From: Glandiceps talaboti
Taxonomy: Eukaryota; Hemichordata; Enteropneusta; Spengelidae
Assembly: GCF_964340395.1 (NCBI RefSeq)
Contig: NC_135557.1
Location: 6,387,216 to 6,451,215, forward strand
DNA length: 64,000 nucleotides
Reading direction: 5' to 3'
The translations under genes were made by a program, and so were the position numbers. Positions 45,088 through 57,515 of the stretch are shown here, piece after piece (within the stretch, counting starts at the first letter, position 1; each line of letters starts with the position of its first letter). The notes below the pieces were generated by a model that was given only the letters and a program-made list of their open reading frames with translations, had not been told where the DNA came from and made no database searches.

Positions 45088-45372
45088 ATGCTTAGAATTA
45101 GTCAGAACGAACAGGCTAGGACGGTCTCTCCGTCAATGACAAAGGAGGCGATACGGGAACGAAACCTGAGGCGAGAACGTGACGGTAGTACACGCGGTCA
45201 GTTCGATTTTGTCGCCCCGACTCCAGAAGACAAAAAGAGTTTTCAGAAGAAAATGTCTAGTTTACGGTCACGCCTGAAAGAAGGAAGGGCTACTAACTAC
45301 GACGTGCTGTCAGAAGTCGTCAACTTTTATTTATCACAGCATGAACGTGAGACTGGTTCAGACCGACGGTAG
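45088..45372 (+). CDS. hypothetical 94-residue charged protein
   Basis: ATG at 45088 in the context AAACCATGC. The protein is Arg/Lys/Glu-rich: KEAIRERNLRRERDG, then FDFVAPTPEDKKSFQKKMSS and TNYDVLSEVVNFYLSQHERE, ending TAG. Base composition is clearly richer in G and C than the T-rich leader and third positions look coding. No signal peptide or membrane segment; the middle could be helical. It follows a T-rich stretch ending GTTATAG, so an upstream exon is possible. No family recognised; a transposon-encoded accessory protein is possible. Confidence 0.45.
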   Translation: MLRISQNEQARTVSPSMTKEAIRERNLRRERDGSTRGQFDFVAPTPEDKKSFQKKMSSLRSRLKEGRATNYDVLSEVVNFYLSQHERETGSDRR

Positions 45373-46130
45373 TTTTGACGGCCCGATGTACCAAAGTTGC
45401 CCTGTCGAACGCACTGATGACGTTATGTACCTAACGACAACATTCAGCGTACAACACCTAGTGTCGACGGTAGAGAAGCACAGCAGATATTGCACTGATA
45501 GTTTATTATCTTAAAAAAATCCATTCTGAAACTAAGAACTCGAGATGTTACCATTTCCATTTCCAGACAATCGGTGCTAATCAACACAAATGGACTATTG
45601 TCATCACCACCAGGTGCGTGACTAACGACATAAAATTGTAATATACCCAGAAATAGTATGATTATTTTTTTGACATAATTTCAAACCTGGAATTCATGTC
45701 CAAACAACTAACTACACGTAATTTTGAATCTGTTTTTGATATAGATTTTTGAACATTCGTATTTGGGACCTCAGATCGAAAAACAGAGCATGGCTTTACT
45801 GAGCTGTTAGGAGGCACTTTTTATTGTTACATTATTGCAACATTTTTGGCACTAGGCTCGAATAAACGAGGGGTCACAGGGAAGCGAACCCGACAACGTC
45901 TTCGTAAATATTACGTCACCGGGCACTACCTGCCACAATAAATCGATAACACATCCCATCCATAGAAAAACACTAGTTTGAGTACGAGGTTATCACAACG
46001 AGTTATAATAAACAATGTCAGAATACTAGTTTAATCATATTTTTCATAAGTTTTCCAACTTCTATGTTTGTGAAGTTGCATCCTCCTGCTGTTTTATTTA
46101 AATTGTAGTTTCTTCAACCAGTGGATTTTA
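45373..46130. other. no gene; contains a 43-bp exact copy of a segment of the 390-bp duplication
   Basis: 45585-45627 is identical to 3287-3329 and 3677-3719. Otherwise no feature supported. Confidence 0.6.
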
Positions 46131-46135
46131 TGGCG

Positions 46136-46269
46136 GAAATGTTACTAGGCAGGCTTCACGAGGCTGAGCAGCTATGATGGCGATACGAATTCGCATCAAC
46201 GGGTAGGTTTTTGAATTGAAAACGCCTGTGTCAGTTGTACAACTAAACAACCTGCCTAGTAACAATTTC
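46136..46269. mobile_element. MITE with 19-bp inverted ends
   Basis: GAAATGTTACTAGGCAGGC (46136-46154) is the inverse of CCTGCCTAGTAACAATTTC (46251-46269) apart from a one-base difference. Non-coding interior. Confidence 0.7.
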
Positions 46270-46755
46270 GACTATGTCCTGATACTCTCACTTCAAGTGG
46301 TGTTTTCTAAAATGAATAGGGGCTGCACTAAGTAGTATTTTGCAAGTAGCTTTGACCACCTCCACCCCCCAAAGAAAAAACAAAAAAAACAAAAAAAAAC
46401 AAACATAAATAAATAAATAAATAAATAGATAAATAAATAAAGACAATTGATGTCGCACTGATATACCCAGTGACTCGTCAGTATTTTCCTGTCTGTGACT
46501 TTGAACAAATGCGATTGTTTTAAAAGTTTTCATACACAACTAACCATTCTTAAATACTATTCCAAATACTAAATGACTGACTTTCATATTTGACATGTTA
46601 CGAACCGAACATTTAGAGAAGTCAAACAGCACACAATTACATACATTTCCCTAACATTTCCAGTCGAAACAACAAACGGTCAAACATGGGACACTACACA
46701 GCATTGCACTTATCAATTATCTTATTTAATTCAGTTGTAATGAAACAATAATTAA

Positions 46756-46883
46756 GCAATAACCCCCGCCGAAGGCGGGTATACACGAGATTTTGGTACA
46801 CTTCGCGACATATAGTGCTATATGGAGCGAATTGTACCAAATTCGAGATACTAGCCTTCGGCGGGGGGGGGGGGGGTTATTGC
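46756..46883. mobile_element. short foldback element with G/C-run arms
   Basis: GCAATAACCCCCGCCGAAGGC at the left pairs with GCCTTCGGCGGGG...GGTTATTGC at the right; the interior also pairs partly (TTTGGTACA with TGTACCAAA; ATATAGTGCTATAT centre). The right G-run is expanded. Confidence 0.75.
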
Positions 46884-47344
46884 TATTATATTATATCAAA
46901 ATAGGTGTCTATATTTCTTCTAAATGTGATTCTGTGGTTATTTATATGCCTGAAAAGGTGAATTCGCACGTACAGAAAAAGATCGTCGGTACTAGATCGT
47001 CGGGAACGAGCATATTTTGATGAATGGACGACGTTCGTATCGCCCCCCCCCCCCCACACACACACACACTGCATGAACACAAACCATACATTGCATTGCA
47101 TTGCATTGACAAATTACTTTATTTACATTATATAATGCCTTACGAAAACGCGTTGAAAACTAGCAACAAAGAAAACGGGGCAAGAGGTCAAAGAAAGTAA
47201 CAATTTTGTTTGGATATTTACATAAGAACAATACAATCTTGTACACTGCTAAAAATAGATGTCTCAGCGTTGAATCAGTTGAATCGGAGAAAGCTCGGGA
47301 CAGTAAATCAGAGACGCGACGTTACACAGTCTACTTTTATTAAT

Positions 47345-47692
47345 TTAATGGTTAACAAATTGAACATTGACAGAACCTGAAAATGTACAGATTTGAAATA
47401 ATCCTGACGCACTTGACTGATGGTTAAAAGTTAAATTGGCGTTGCTTGATTCAACGAGAGCAGGACGCTGAGACGGCTCGTTGCATGGGAGAACTTGTAC
47501 CTTATCAGCCATGGCCAATGATGTTGAAGTCACTGATCGACCGTTGCTTTCGATCGCATGGTCATCAGTGGAATTATTTGGACTACTGTAACCCAAACCC
47601 AGGATACCTGACATACCTTTACTCTGAGGAAGTGTTAACTTATTGGTATAAGAACGAACACTAGCTTCATTTTTGTCAGTACTATTCATATG
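47345..47692 (-). CDS. unrecognised terminal coding exon
   Basis: Possible acceptor AACTAG just upstream; in-frame ATG at 47689; TAA at 47345; 114 codons. Ser/Asn-rich (YSSPNNSTDDHAIESN, SLAMADKVQVLPCNEPSQRP) with a hydrophobic end FQICTFSGSVNVQFVNH. AATAAA overlaps the region just past the stop (47336-47341), and a second AATAAA lies at 47118-47123, consistent with a 3' end. The C-terminal core F-S-G-S-V-N-V-Q-F loosely resembles RHIM amyloid motifs (V-Q-I-G core), but the Gly is absent. Function unknown. Confidence 0.4.
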   Translation of the reverse strand, partial: HMNSTDKNEASVRSYTNKLTLPQSKGMSGILGLGYSSPNNSTDDHAIESNGRSVTSTSLAMADKVQVLPCNEPSQRPALVESSNANLTFNHQSSASGLFQICTFSGSVNVQFVNH

Positions 47693-47839
47693 CTAGTTTG
47701 GGGGCCCATTTTACCACTGCCAGCCCATTTTACCACAGTTATTATCCAATCAGAATGGCACATAGTAGCATGATATAATATAATATACTATAAATATAAG
47801 ATTTGAGAGTATAGTACAGGATTAACTTATAATCTAACG

Positions 47840-50800
47840 TAGCTGAATAATTGTTCTACATAACGAAATTATTTAGTTCCCAGACATGACTTGCGACTTG
47901 AACTGTCGACTATCGTGACTTTCAGTGTTACTGGTAGAACACACACACTTTCACAGAGTACAGAGGCAAGGACGGCGAGTTCACGAGTTCACGAGTTCAT
48001 TGAGTGTTGAAGGTGGCTACATGGCACAATGTTCTACTCAAGGTTCACCCATTGTACCGAACTGTCGTCGAAGTATTTCTCCATTTATTCGCAATGACGA
48101 CCAACTTTAATTTTAAGACATTTCTCAAGACAGCTAAAGTGAAGACGGGCCTCCTTCGATGGAACCACTGGGAACATTTCTGGAACAAGCCATCGACTAT
48201 CTCAACTCGCAGCACTTGTAGAACAGCCAACGTGGCATTGTAGTATCCGCTATTTAAAGACTATGTTGATTTAATAGTACGTGTATACACGTGGTCATTA
48301 ACATAATGCATACCAAATAAGGTAGGTGGTTTATAAGAACCGACCAATAAAAACTGTTTATTGTCACACATGGCGTTTGCACTGATATAGTAGTACTGTC
48401 ATATGTTTAGAAGAAGAGGTATTCTCCTCGAATAGTAGAAAATTTGACAAATTACAGTTGTCCAGGAGTAATTTCTTGGCAATAAAATAACAAATACATT
48501 TATCTAAGCATCTTGTTTTCCAAACCCACCCTTCCCACACCATGTGGTGTTTCCTAAAATGAACGAACCCACAGTTTATGTTGTGATTTTCAAAATAACT
48601 CCTCACTAAAATCAGCCCCTCCGCTGGTCAGTTAAAAATAACTGGCCTCTAATGACCGATGACATAGCAGAATTTATTAATGACTAGTCATTCATTTGCT
48701 GACCGTGATTTTAAATTAATTGACAGAAGAGTTTTCATTTGGCTTATTCTCAATCAACAACCAATACCAACTCTTCATTGACAGCGCTTTATTTTTTTTT
48801 TGATTATTCTACAGGAAACTGTAACAGTTATCTTTCTAATGTTAAACGTCTCAGAGTCTGGTACAGTCGATTAATACGATGTCACAAATTTTTTTGTAAA
48901 GTAATAAAATAATTAAACATTATCATACATTCAGTATCAATTCAAATGCAATTTAAGAGAGCACGCGCACAGAACTCGCGCACTCTATCACGACCCGGCA
49001 CACTTTGCCCAAATATGGCAAGTGGCACGCTTGCCAATTCAATATCCATTCTCTCAGCGATTTCGATTTCTTAATTTCTCCACTACTTTTATGTGTTTGC
49101 AAATCAAATGACATTTAACAGCCAACGTATGATATTAAACGATTTAAATGATGTTTCCCTGCCATTACATTGGGTTTATTAGAAAACCTTCACGGCCGGG
49201 TTATGGGATTTGTGGACCTCTGGGCCGTAAAGATTACATAACCATAATCACAACTCATGTCAGGATAAATATCACTGATGTGCACTAAAATGCCAATTCA
49301 ATACATTGAATATCAAGGCCAAAGTCATACCAATATTCATTTTAATTTAATACACTTATGCTTAGCTACTGCATAAACATAGTTCCTATTCATCCATAAT
49401 GGAACTGTAACAACATTAAAATCATAACTACGTATAGTATGTGGACATATATAATCCCACCTCAGCAATAACTTCACAAAAACTGATTACTGTGCACGTA
49501 CGAGCAGCGAATATAACACAATCTAGGTGTATTGTTTTTGCTGAAATGAGTTCATTATCAAACGAAATACAAACTGTTATTGTTACAGAATAATTAAACA
49601 GCAGTCAGCTGATCAGTTATGGTTCAAATAATCTACTATTGTCATGGAGATAAAATTCAACGATTCATATTACGAATCGCAAATGATCACGAGTAAGCTG
49701 GTCCATCGCATGTTTCCGTTTCGTGGGATCTTTTTTTTAAAATTTCATGTCGGCATTTAAACTTCCTTATACAGCGATAATTTCGGTCGTGTGTCACTCA
49801 GTAGCGTGTAATTTTGTGGTCGTATTTCAAACGTTGAAATGTTCAGTCTATATTCAGTTCTGTCGAAAAGAGTTATGCCATGGTTTTACGTTCTTTATTT
49901 CATTCGTCGGCATACTGTGGATCAATAACTGAGTCCACAAACGTACATATGTAATTTATTAGGCTTGGCGGTTTCCATTCCCAATATATTGTGTGCCATA
50001 TAATCTTCCGTCGTACACAGATCAGCGTACAAGTCTGGTTGTCCATCTAAATCAAGTCATTTGTGGGACTATTCTAAAGACATGAGGATCCCAACAAATA
50101 TATAAAATAACATGATAATGTATAATGGCATTAATGATGGTTGTTCGAGCTGATACATACTCCGCCAATGTCGGATTCTCACCAATGCGAACGTCGACAC
50201 AACTATATAATACAATCTAAATAACTCCCGTACAGAGAGAACACACCAGCACTCAAGAATCGCTAGACAGACAGAGATGAATGGTTCTCAAGTTTAATTC
50301 CACTTCCTTTTGGCCTTTATTATCAAATTCTTACTTTAAGAAAAGTGGTTTCATTACGTGGTGTTCTATTATTAGTAATTTAAGTCACAATGTCGTCTAT
50401 GTGATTGGATACAAGTAAAAGATGACGTCATTGGGCTGCTTGTGATAATTAACTTGAGGTGAAATCGTCAAAATTCTAACGTATCGTGAACACCAAAACT
50501 ACACGCTGTCATTAATCTATTCTGCCGATCACAACATATGTCAAAGGGAGAGGTGGAAAATACAGAAATGATAAATATTGAAATGTTGGTCTGTGATAGT
50601 AGTACCCTGTTCAGTGATAAATACAAATGTGTGTACTGCTGATAGAATATTGTGGTGTCACCTTGAACAAAAAGTAATAAACTCAATTACACTGAAATGC
50701 ATCGGATGGCTCTTTCAATATTAATCTAATTTCAAGCTAGTCAGGATATATTGTGAACTCGTATGTTTCCTTTGAATAATTAATGTAGTAATTGAGTTGA

Positions 50801-51070
50801 TTATTTTTCATTACAAACACTCGTAGTTTCGGTCGGTTGAATTGTAAGAATGACTGAAAATATGCCTAGTAGAGTTCATCGTATGTTACATACAAAGACA
50901 GCTGATGTTTATGAAATGTTATCATGGTTGGCATAGAAACAGAGAACACCTCATTGCCACTATATCATATTACAGTTAAACGTGTTAATTTTTCGGGAGA
51001 AAGTGTGTTGCAGCCCATATTACGGAAAAGGCGTAATTTATAACGACGTGGCGGGGGGGGGGGGGGTTCA
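47840..51070. repeat. right copy of the dispersed block, first part
   Basis: 47840-49440 aligns with 3790-5800, 49460-49760 with about 6530-6830, 49880-50280 with 8860-9300, and 50290-51070 with 9350-10100, all in the same orientation and order. Only one copy of the internal unit is present here, against four on the left. Confidence 0.75.
50700..50935 (-). pseudogene. repeat-borne secreted-peptide-like frame, right-block copy
   Basis: Encodes the same V-C-N-E-(N)-N-Q-L-N-Y core as the copies at 6.1-9.9 kb, but one extra A after the Asn-Glu codons and an in-frame TAG break it. Confidence 0.45.
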
Positions 51071-52059
51071 AAAAATGTATGCTCTCAAAGAATCATGCCC
51101 TTACGCCGAAATCAACCCATGTACTTTCGTAATACCTTCTCCTCCTCCCCTCAGGTTACACATATATTCATATGTAGTATTATATGGTACCCCACCCTTC
51201 CCACATTCTGGAAATGTACAACTGTATAGTACACTATAACAACTAATAACAACTAATAACCATGGCAATCGACCTCATCGTCTTTACATTTTAAGAAATA
51301 CCATTACAAATAGATGTGGTCTTTGTGCATTGCAAGGAGAAGTCTCATACTGAGCTGTAACCTATACTTAGAGACACTTAGCCAGCTGGGTTTTCCCCTT
51401 CTATCTTGATTTTGGACAGAAACAGCGTTCCCCCCCCCCCACATGATGGCCAGGGGGAGGGTGTGGTAGAGTGTCCCTCTCCCACGGTGAGCACTTTTCA
51501 ATGCCACAGTCAGCGACAGCTGGGCGGAACTAAATGGTTAGGTTGATCTCTCTTGTCACATGTCTGTCTGGTATTTTGCGTCCACCCCCATCGGGTGCTA
51601 TTACAATGGACCGTCAAGTACGACCATCCGCCCGCCTGTCTTTGTGTGCGTGTGTGTGTGCTTGCGTGCGTGCGACCGTAATACGCCATTTCTCAGATGT
51701 AATATGTAATTTCATTCCTACCTGGCTCATAGGTGACATTTTACGTGGTACATATGCATGTCACTTTGCTTTGCAATATATGCAAATTTGATGACAGTCA
51801 TACTTATAGTTTAAAATCAACATTTGCTGCATAACTTAACAACTGTAATATACAGACACTCATTCAGGTGTTTACCCCCATATAGTCAGATACACGCTAT
51901 CTATGGAGACATTGACATTTGAAATTGACGTTCATGTCAATTATCAAAATCAAGTCAATTCCTGCCTACGTTAGAGGACCGTCCAAGAATCAAATCAAGA
52001 AGACGTTTTGCCGTTCTTCATTGATATGAAATATTTATCAACCTCTTTACATGAGAGAG

Positions 52060-52176
52060 AACAGCAGAAAGACACACATAGACGACATAGAGATAGACAG
52101 ACAGACATACAGACAGACAGACAGACATACAGACAGACAGATAGATAGATACAGAAAGAAAGACTGTCTGACAGAC

Positions 52177-52221
<45 letters not shown>

Positions 52222-52225
52222 AACA

Positions 52226-52287
<62 letters not shown>

Positions 52288-52670
52288 GACAGCGACAAGC
52301 AGAAACTGTGTATGCATTTATCTCTCACCCTCTCTCATATTCTTATGGCATCCACTTTCCTCCTTAAACATAGTCTTAAAAACTAAATACAGCGAAATCG
52401 TATGAAATTTCTCAAATGTACCTGGCAAGTCGATCAGCAACCTTGATTTTTTGAAAATTTCATTGATCAAAATATATTTCGCTCGGAATCCCTCCCCCCC
52501 CCCCCCGTTTCAGATCATAATTTTCAAGTTCATACCCCATCTTCGAAACACAATCTTTTAGTGCCCCCCACCCCCCACCCCCCATTTTCTCCCCAGCCAC
52601 CTCCGCCATAAATTGTGGTTGTTTTAGTTTGCATTCATTGAGTACACAGCTGATGACATTGAAAAAAAAA
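52060..52670. repeat. right copy of dispersed block, (CAGA)n part
   Basis: A (CAGA)n tract of about 200 bp (52095-52290), then GCGACAAGCAGAAACTG, a C-run near 52493 and CCACCTCCGCCATAAATT near 52595, in the order seen at 11190-11640. The Cys/Leu/Ser/Val ORFs on the minus strand are translations of the microsatellite. Confidence 0.85.
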
Positions 52671-52791
52671 ATTGTTCACCCACTTACAAAATACGTAAAA
52701 AGAACAGCTTTTTACAAGAACAGTGGCCTTCGTTGACTGAACCTGAATTGACTGTACCAGTACTTATGTATGCATAGTACGTGATGTTTAC

Positions 52792-52940
52792 CTTTGGGTC
52801 ACTCAGAAAGTATAATTGCATATACATCAGCATCTCAGCTGCACTGATAATTTCACGTTCACTGATTGTCACCAAGAGTGAAGGTCGCATGATGATGTCA
52901 TATAATTTCTTGTCAACCATCTTTAAATCTGCCCATTCAT
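52792..52940 (-). CDS. orphan internal exon, family unknown
   Basis: Acceptor is a ten-base T-run then ATTCTAAAG at 52941-52949; donor AAG/GTAAAC. 149 bases: two bases of a split codon, then 49 codons, starting E-W-A-D-L-K-M-V-D-K and including DIIMRPSLLVTISEREIIS and LMYMQLYFLSDPK. The splice sites, phase and amphipathic-helix character are all exon-like. I do not recognise the family and found no companion exon. It could belong to a gene extending left or right on the minus strand, or be an isolated relic. Confidence 0.5.
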
Positions 52941-53584
52941 CTTTAGAATAAAAAAAAACATGGATTTTGTTATCAAGATGATATTAAAACCAGGAAAAGC
53001 TTTCACCCGTCCGAGTCTAAGTGGCAGTTCTCCGTGTTAGTACCATATGTCAGTATAGTATCTAGTTATGAAGCAAATGACGTATATGGACGTATGTGAG
53101 AGGGTGGAAAGAATTCCAGTAAATAGTGTCTAATCCTATACGATCCTTACGATCATCTCCACCGTATAGACAAATGGATTTTTCAAGCACACAATTCTGT
53201 TTTCACCACCGACAGCAATAGTTTCTGCTATTGTAGTGTTGATATAAACTTGATGACGTTATCGCACCCTTACATCCTTACATCATTGTGTGATGGGTTA
53301 CTACTGACGTGCTGATCATCCCCTCACGATAATGTATATATTTATGTCCCCTATCCATGTATTAACACATCCATATATACTGTCGTAAATCCGAAGTATT
53401 TAAATTTTCAATGGTTTTGACTCCGATTCTGAACTGTTAATATTATATGTGCCATCTGCCTTTGGTTGACCCTCTGTACGTATTGACTTTTACTTTAGTG
53501 TGTTAAACGTATGTTAGCGGTACCATTGCCTTGTGATTTGTGCATCTATATTTAACTATTACAGTGAATAAATTAAGTATAACT

Positions 53585-53697
53585 AAATATGTATGTATGT
53601 ATGTATGTATGAATGTATGTATGTATGTATGTATGTATGTATGTATGTGAGTATGTATGTATGTGAGTGTGTGTGTGTCAGTCTGTCTGTCTCTGTC

Positions 53698-53730
<33 letters not shown>

Positions 53731-53735
53731 GGACA
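53585..53735. repeat. (TGTA)n and (TGTC)n microsatellites
   Basis: TGTA units from about 53588 to 53665, then TCTG units to about 53730. The antisense ORF over it is compositional. Confidence 0.9.
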
Positions 53736-54119
53736 CGACATCTAATCATAGTCTGAGCACAATAAAACAATATCCGTGCGAACAAACCCTACATTTTTAC
53801 CTATCTTTGGATGTGTTCTCAAAGTAGATAAGACATAGGAATAAGATAATGCATCCTCTCAATCCCAGCCATACATATAGTTATAGTTATATTACTTTAT
53901 GTGCTTTGCAACATCGCGTTTGTTCTGTCCTATATACCTGATACAGAATCCAACATGTCCACATTTAATTTGATGAATAAAGCCAAGACGATATATTTGT
54001 TTCTGGTCCTAGTATGTACAGTAGCAAACACACATTACTCGTGTTGCGATAAACAGTGAGCTTGAAGGTGCAGAGCACATGCTTTGTGAATTACTCGAAT
54101 ATACGTGTGTGCACATACG

Positions 54120-54640
54120 TCTCTAGTCTCCCTGTTGTAAATATTACTCGTTCCCTAATGTCCATTAATCAATTCTGTATTTTCTTAATGACGTGTTTTT
54201 AACTGACGTAATTTGGACTTCAGTCTGTCCGTTGATGATTTCCCATACCAATTTAACAAAGGATATATATGATATATATTTCTGAATCAGAACAAAATAC
54301 AATAAAATTACAATGAATTACATTATGGTATTTGTTTACAATCACTAACACACAAATTAAAAACAACCAAATAATCTCTCTCATTCACCTCTACCACATC
54401 CACCGACTATTCTCATTTTTCTCCTTTATAAGTAACAAACAAAAAATAAAATAAACAACGACAAAAACAACAAAATGTTACTCATACAAATAATTGTGTT
54501 GCAATTAAATAGGTGATGTAAAATGACAGAATATAAAATATTATACTTTGCCAATGACTGAGTCTTGTACCAATCTCAGAGTAAAAAGCATGGGGACATT
54601 TCATGACCCAAAACATACATATGTGTAGCATGTACTGCAT
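54120..54640. repeat. dispersed repeat, second of three copies
   Basis: Aligns with 15540-16110 over its length in the same orientation. It forms the right end of the paralogous block. Confidence 0.75.
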
Positions 54641-55721
54641 ACCAATATACATACATGTATATAGGTGTACACTGAGTAAATTCTAAAGAGAACATTTGTA
54701 GTATGGTGTAAGATTGTATAATGGCACGGTTGTCAACATTAAAATGCATATCGAGAGGATATATATCACAGTTTGTTAACCAATAAAATCGCTCATATCG
54801 TGGTAAAAATATGTAATTCGAATATCGGTAATAAATTTAAAATTTTAGATATATAGTTTAATTGTAAATAAAACTTCAATGAATAAACAATATATATATA
54901 TATAATTATAAATTTATCACCCATATTAAAATCTAAAGTAAACACCAGATCGGAAGAAAATTGTTAAGTGAAAACAGAATATAATGTACAGTATATTCAT
55001 CGGAATGCATATCAAGTTTGTTTATCAAAATTTTAATCAAGCATAATAATTGGTGGTCAAAACTCACTCTTTCAATATATACCCACTTTTTGAATTAATC
55101 AAAGTATAAAGTTTTAAAGGTTTGACAAGTTATTAATTTTCTGACATATTTCGCCGACATTTGGCCATAAAGGACAATGTATGGGGGGGGGGGGGGGGCT
55201 CCGAACATGGACATAGGTCATCCAAGTTTTATGGTAGCTGGGTTACAAATAACCAGCCGTGTGTCTTTTACGTACAGGTTGGAACCCTTATAATGTTGTG
55301 TTGGTTTGTGTAGGGAAACTATTTGCGACATAGTTCTTTAAATGTGTTCTCTGTTAGCCCAAAGTATAGTTTTGTGTTGTTGTCATCTGGTGTGACTTGT
55401 GCCCTGTATATTACGTTGGTTGATAGGCAGTTGCTGTTAAGTGAACACTGTTTGAGATTTCTACAGCTGCAGGTTTTATTATCTTACTGTGTACGGTCTG
55501 TTCTGACTGACTTGTGCGTTTTCACAATACTCGGCATGTTCGACATGCAACTGTAGCTTAACTTCAGATTTCCTTTGTTGAAGATCTTATGTAGTTTGAT
55601 GTGTAGGGGACATGCACACATTTAAACAACGATTCTCTAGCCACAAGCACACATTTACTCATAAGAAGCTACAGTACAACACAGAGCTATCCAAACAAGT
55701 TTGAAGGAAAGGAACCAGCCA

Positions 55722-55869
55722 TATAATATCAAGTGGGGTATCATCACCCTAGCGGCTGCTTACACAAGTGAGACGAAACGTTGTAACCTCTGTTTAACTG
55801 AGAAACTTTGTACAATCTATGCTGACAAGAGTACGTTACTGAATAACAAATTCGAAATTTCGCCATGAA
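55722..55869 (+). mobile_element. Penelope-like element fragment
   Basis: Plus-strand translation YNIKWGIITLAAAYTSETKR, then C-N-L-C-L-T-E-K-L and ADKSTLLNNKFEIS before a stop. The C-N-L-C-x-x-E-K, D-K-S-x-L-L-N motif pair identifies the GIY-YIG-side region of a Penelope-like element. It is a fragment, with one codon change in the usual LNKRSE motif. Confidence 0.6.
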
Positions 55870-56004
55870 GGCAAATACTCGCTCTCCAACTACAGAAGTA
55901 CACCCTCACAAAGAATAGTTTAGTCCGACCATCTTGTTACGCATCAAGTGCACGCATATCACATGAAATGGAGTAGTTGAAATAACCTAAGATTATCACC
56001 TTAC

Positions 56005-56006
56005 AA

Positions 56007-56052
<46 letters not shown>

Positions 56053-56064
56053 ACACACACACAC
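56005..56064. repeat. (AC)n microsatellite
   Basis: CA/AC dinucleotide run with one interruption. Confidence 0.9.
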
Positions 56065-56339
56065 CTAAACGTTCTAAATATACTTCATACACTTTCGTTT
56101 ACAGAGATCGTCGCTTATTATTATTACACGGCAGGTTTTGAGTACAAATTCATTGTGTTCTGGTTAATGACAGCAAGTGATTCAGTCGCAGATTTGACAG
56201 ATTTTTAGCAGTAGAAAAAGAAAACGGAAAAAATACTCCACCCAACCTTGCATGACTTACATCTAGATATACAATTATAGGTTTACTGTGTGTATAGTTT
56301 TATGTTTTGTATTGCGACATAGATTGCTCGTCGTTCACA

Positions 56340-56574
56340 ATATTAATGAATCAATTCTATATTTCTTTACTGGCGTGTCTTTCTCTGACGTAATTTGGAC
56401 TTCAGTCTGTTGATGATTTCTCATACCAATTAAACAAAGGTTACATATATATTTCTGAATCGGAACAGTAACATTACAATGGTGTTCGTTTACCATCACC
56501 AACACACATATAAAAACAAACACTTCTCATCTTTCTACACAGCAGCAGCTGCAGCAGCAGCAGCAGCAGCAACG

Positions 56575-56617
<43 letters not shown>

Positions 56618-56660
56618 TAATGTAAATAGTCATGGCATACACACTTTTGGTACTTTTTTA
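56340..56660. repeat. dispersed repeat, third copy, with (AGC)n(AAC)n
   Basis: Shares GACGTAATTTGGACTTCAGT and flanking words with 54180-54240. It is shortened, and (AGC)n(AAC)n at about 56540-56608 stands where the 15.8-kb copy has (AAC)n. Confidence 0.7.
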
Positions 56661-56781
56661 TTGGATAGGTAATATAAAATGACAGTTCAATCGCAGACCA
56701 ATCACAATAGATAGGTTACAAACCACTTCATAACAAACAGTCATTTGACTAATGACAAAGTGCTGTGAATAAAATGAGATT

Positions 56782-56950
56782 ATTACCCGATATTACCTCT
56801 TCGTTCGTCGTATCGCCATGAGTACCGTTTTGGCATTGTGACACGTCATGTTATATTATATTATATTATATTATATTATATTATATTATATTATATTGCC
56901 GAAACGGTACGAACGGTGATACAACGAATGAAGAGGTGATGTCGGGTAAT
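56782..56950. mobile_element. foldback element with (TTATA)n centre
   Basis: Arms of about 57 bp: ATTACCCGATATTACCTCTT at the left pairs with AGAGGTGATGTCGGGTAAT at the right, continuing through TACCGTTTTGGCA and TGCCGAAACGGTA. The loop is a TTATA microsatellite. MITE-like. Confidence 0.8.
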
Positions 56951-57515
56951 AACCGATTTATCATATGCCTATGCCCATTCAATCAATGAAAGTACACGTA
57001 AAATTAAAACAAATATACTATTTAACGGCCGCGGCCTGCAGAGATTCCTGCACTCTAAGGCCAGGAGACGTTCACATGCACGTTCTATTGACCCTGTCAA
57101 CCTATTTCGGTTGATCATCAATTTTCATCAGATTCTAGAGTAAAATGTCATTATTGTCATTATTTCGAAATATAACTTCGGTTGTAGAGATGGTTCTCTT
57201 AAAAAATCAGAAAATGCTTCAATATGTTATATAATAAAAGTAAATGGTCCCCTGCGATCACACTCGTAACTTTCGTACAGCAGTGTATTTTTCATAGTGT
57301 GGTACAGTGTAGCGTAAAGTGAATGATGGCCTACTACAGTCGGTGATACCCTTATGAAATGAACGTACCTGTACAATGAGGTTGTGAATTTGTAATTTAA
57401 AGTATGATCCCAAATAGTGTCATTTGAGTATTTGGTATATGGATATTTTCGTCAGAATTTCCCTAAAATAGTCTAAATTTTGTGGTCATATGAGATAACA
57501 TTGACCGCCGTTTTT

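Noticed and set aside
52018-52328. Three overlapping Cys/Val/Leu/Ser-rich minus-strand ORFs
   Set aside because: Translations of a (CAGA)n microsatellite.
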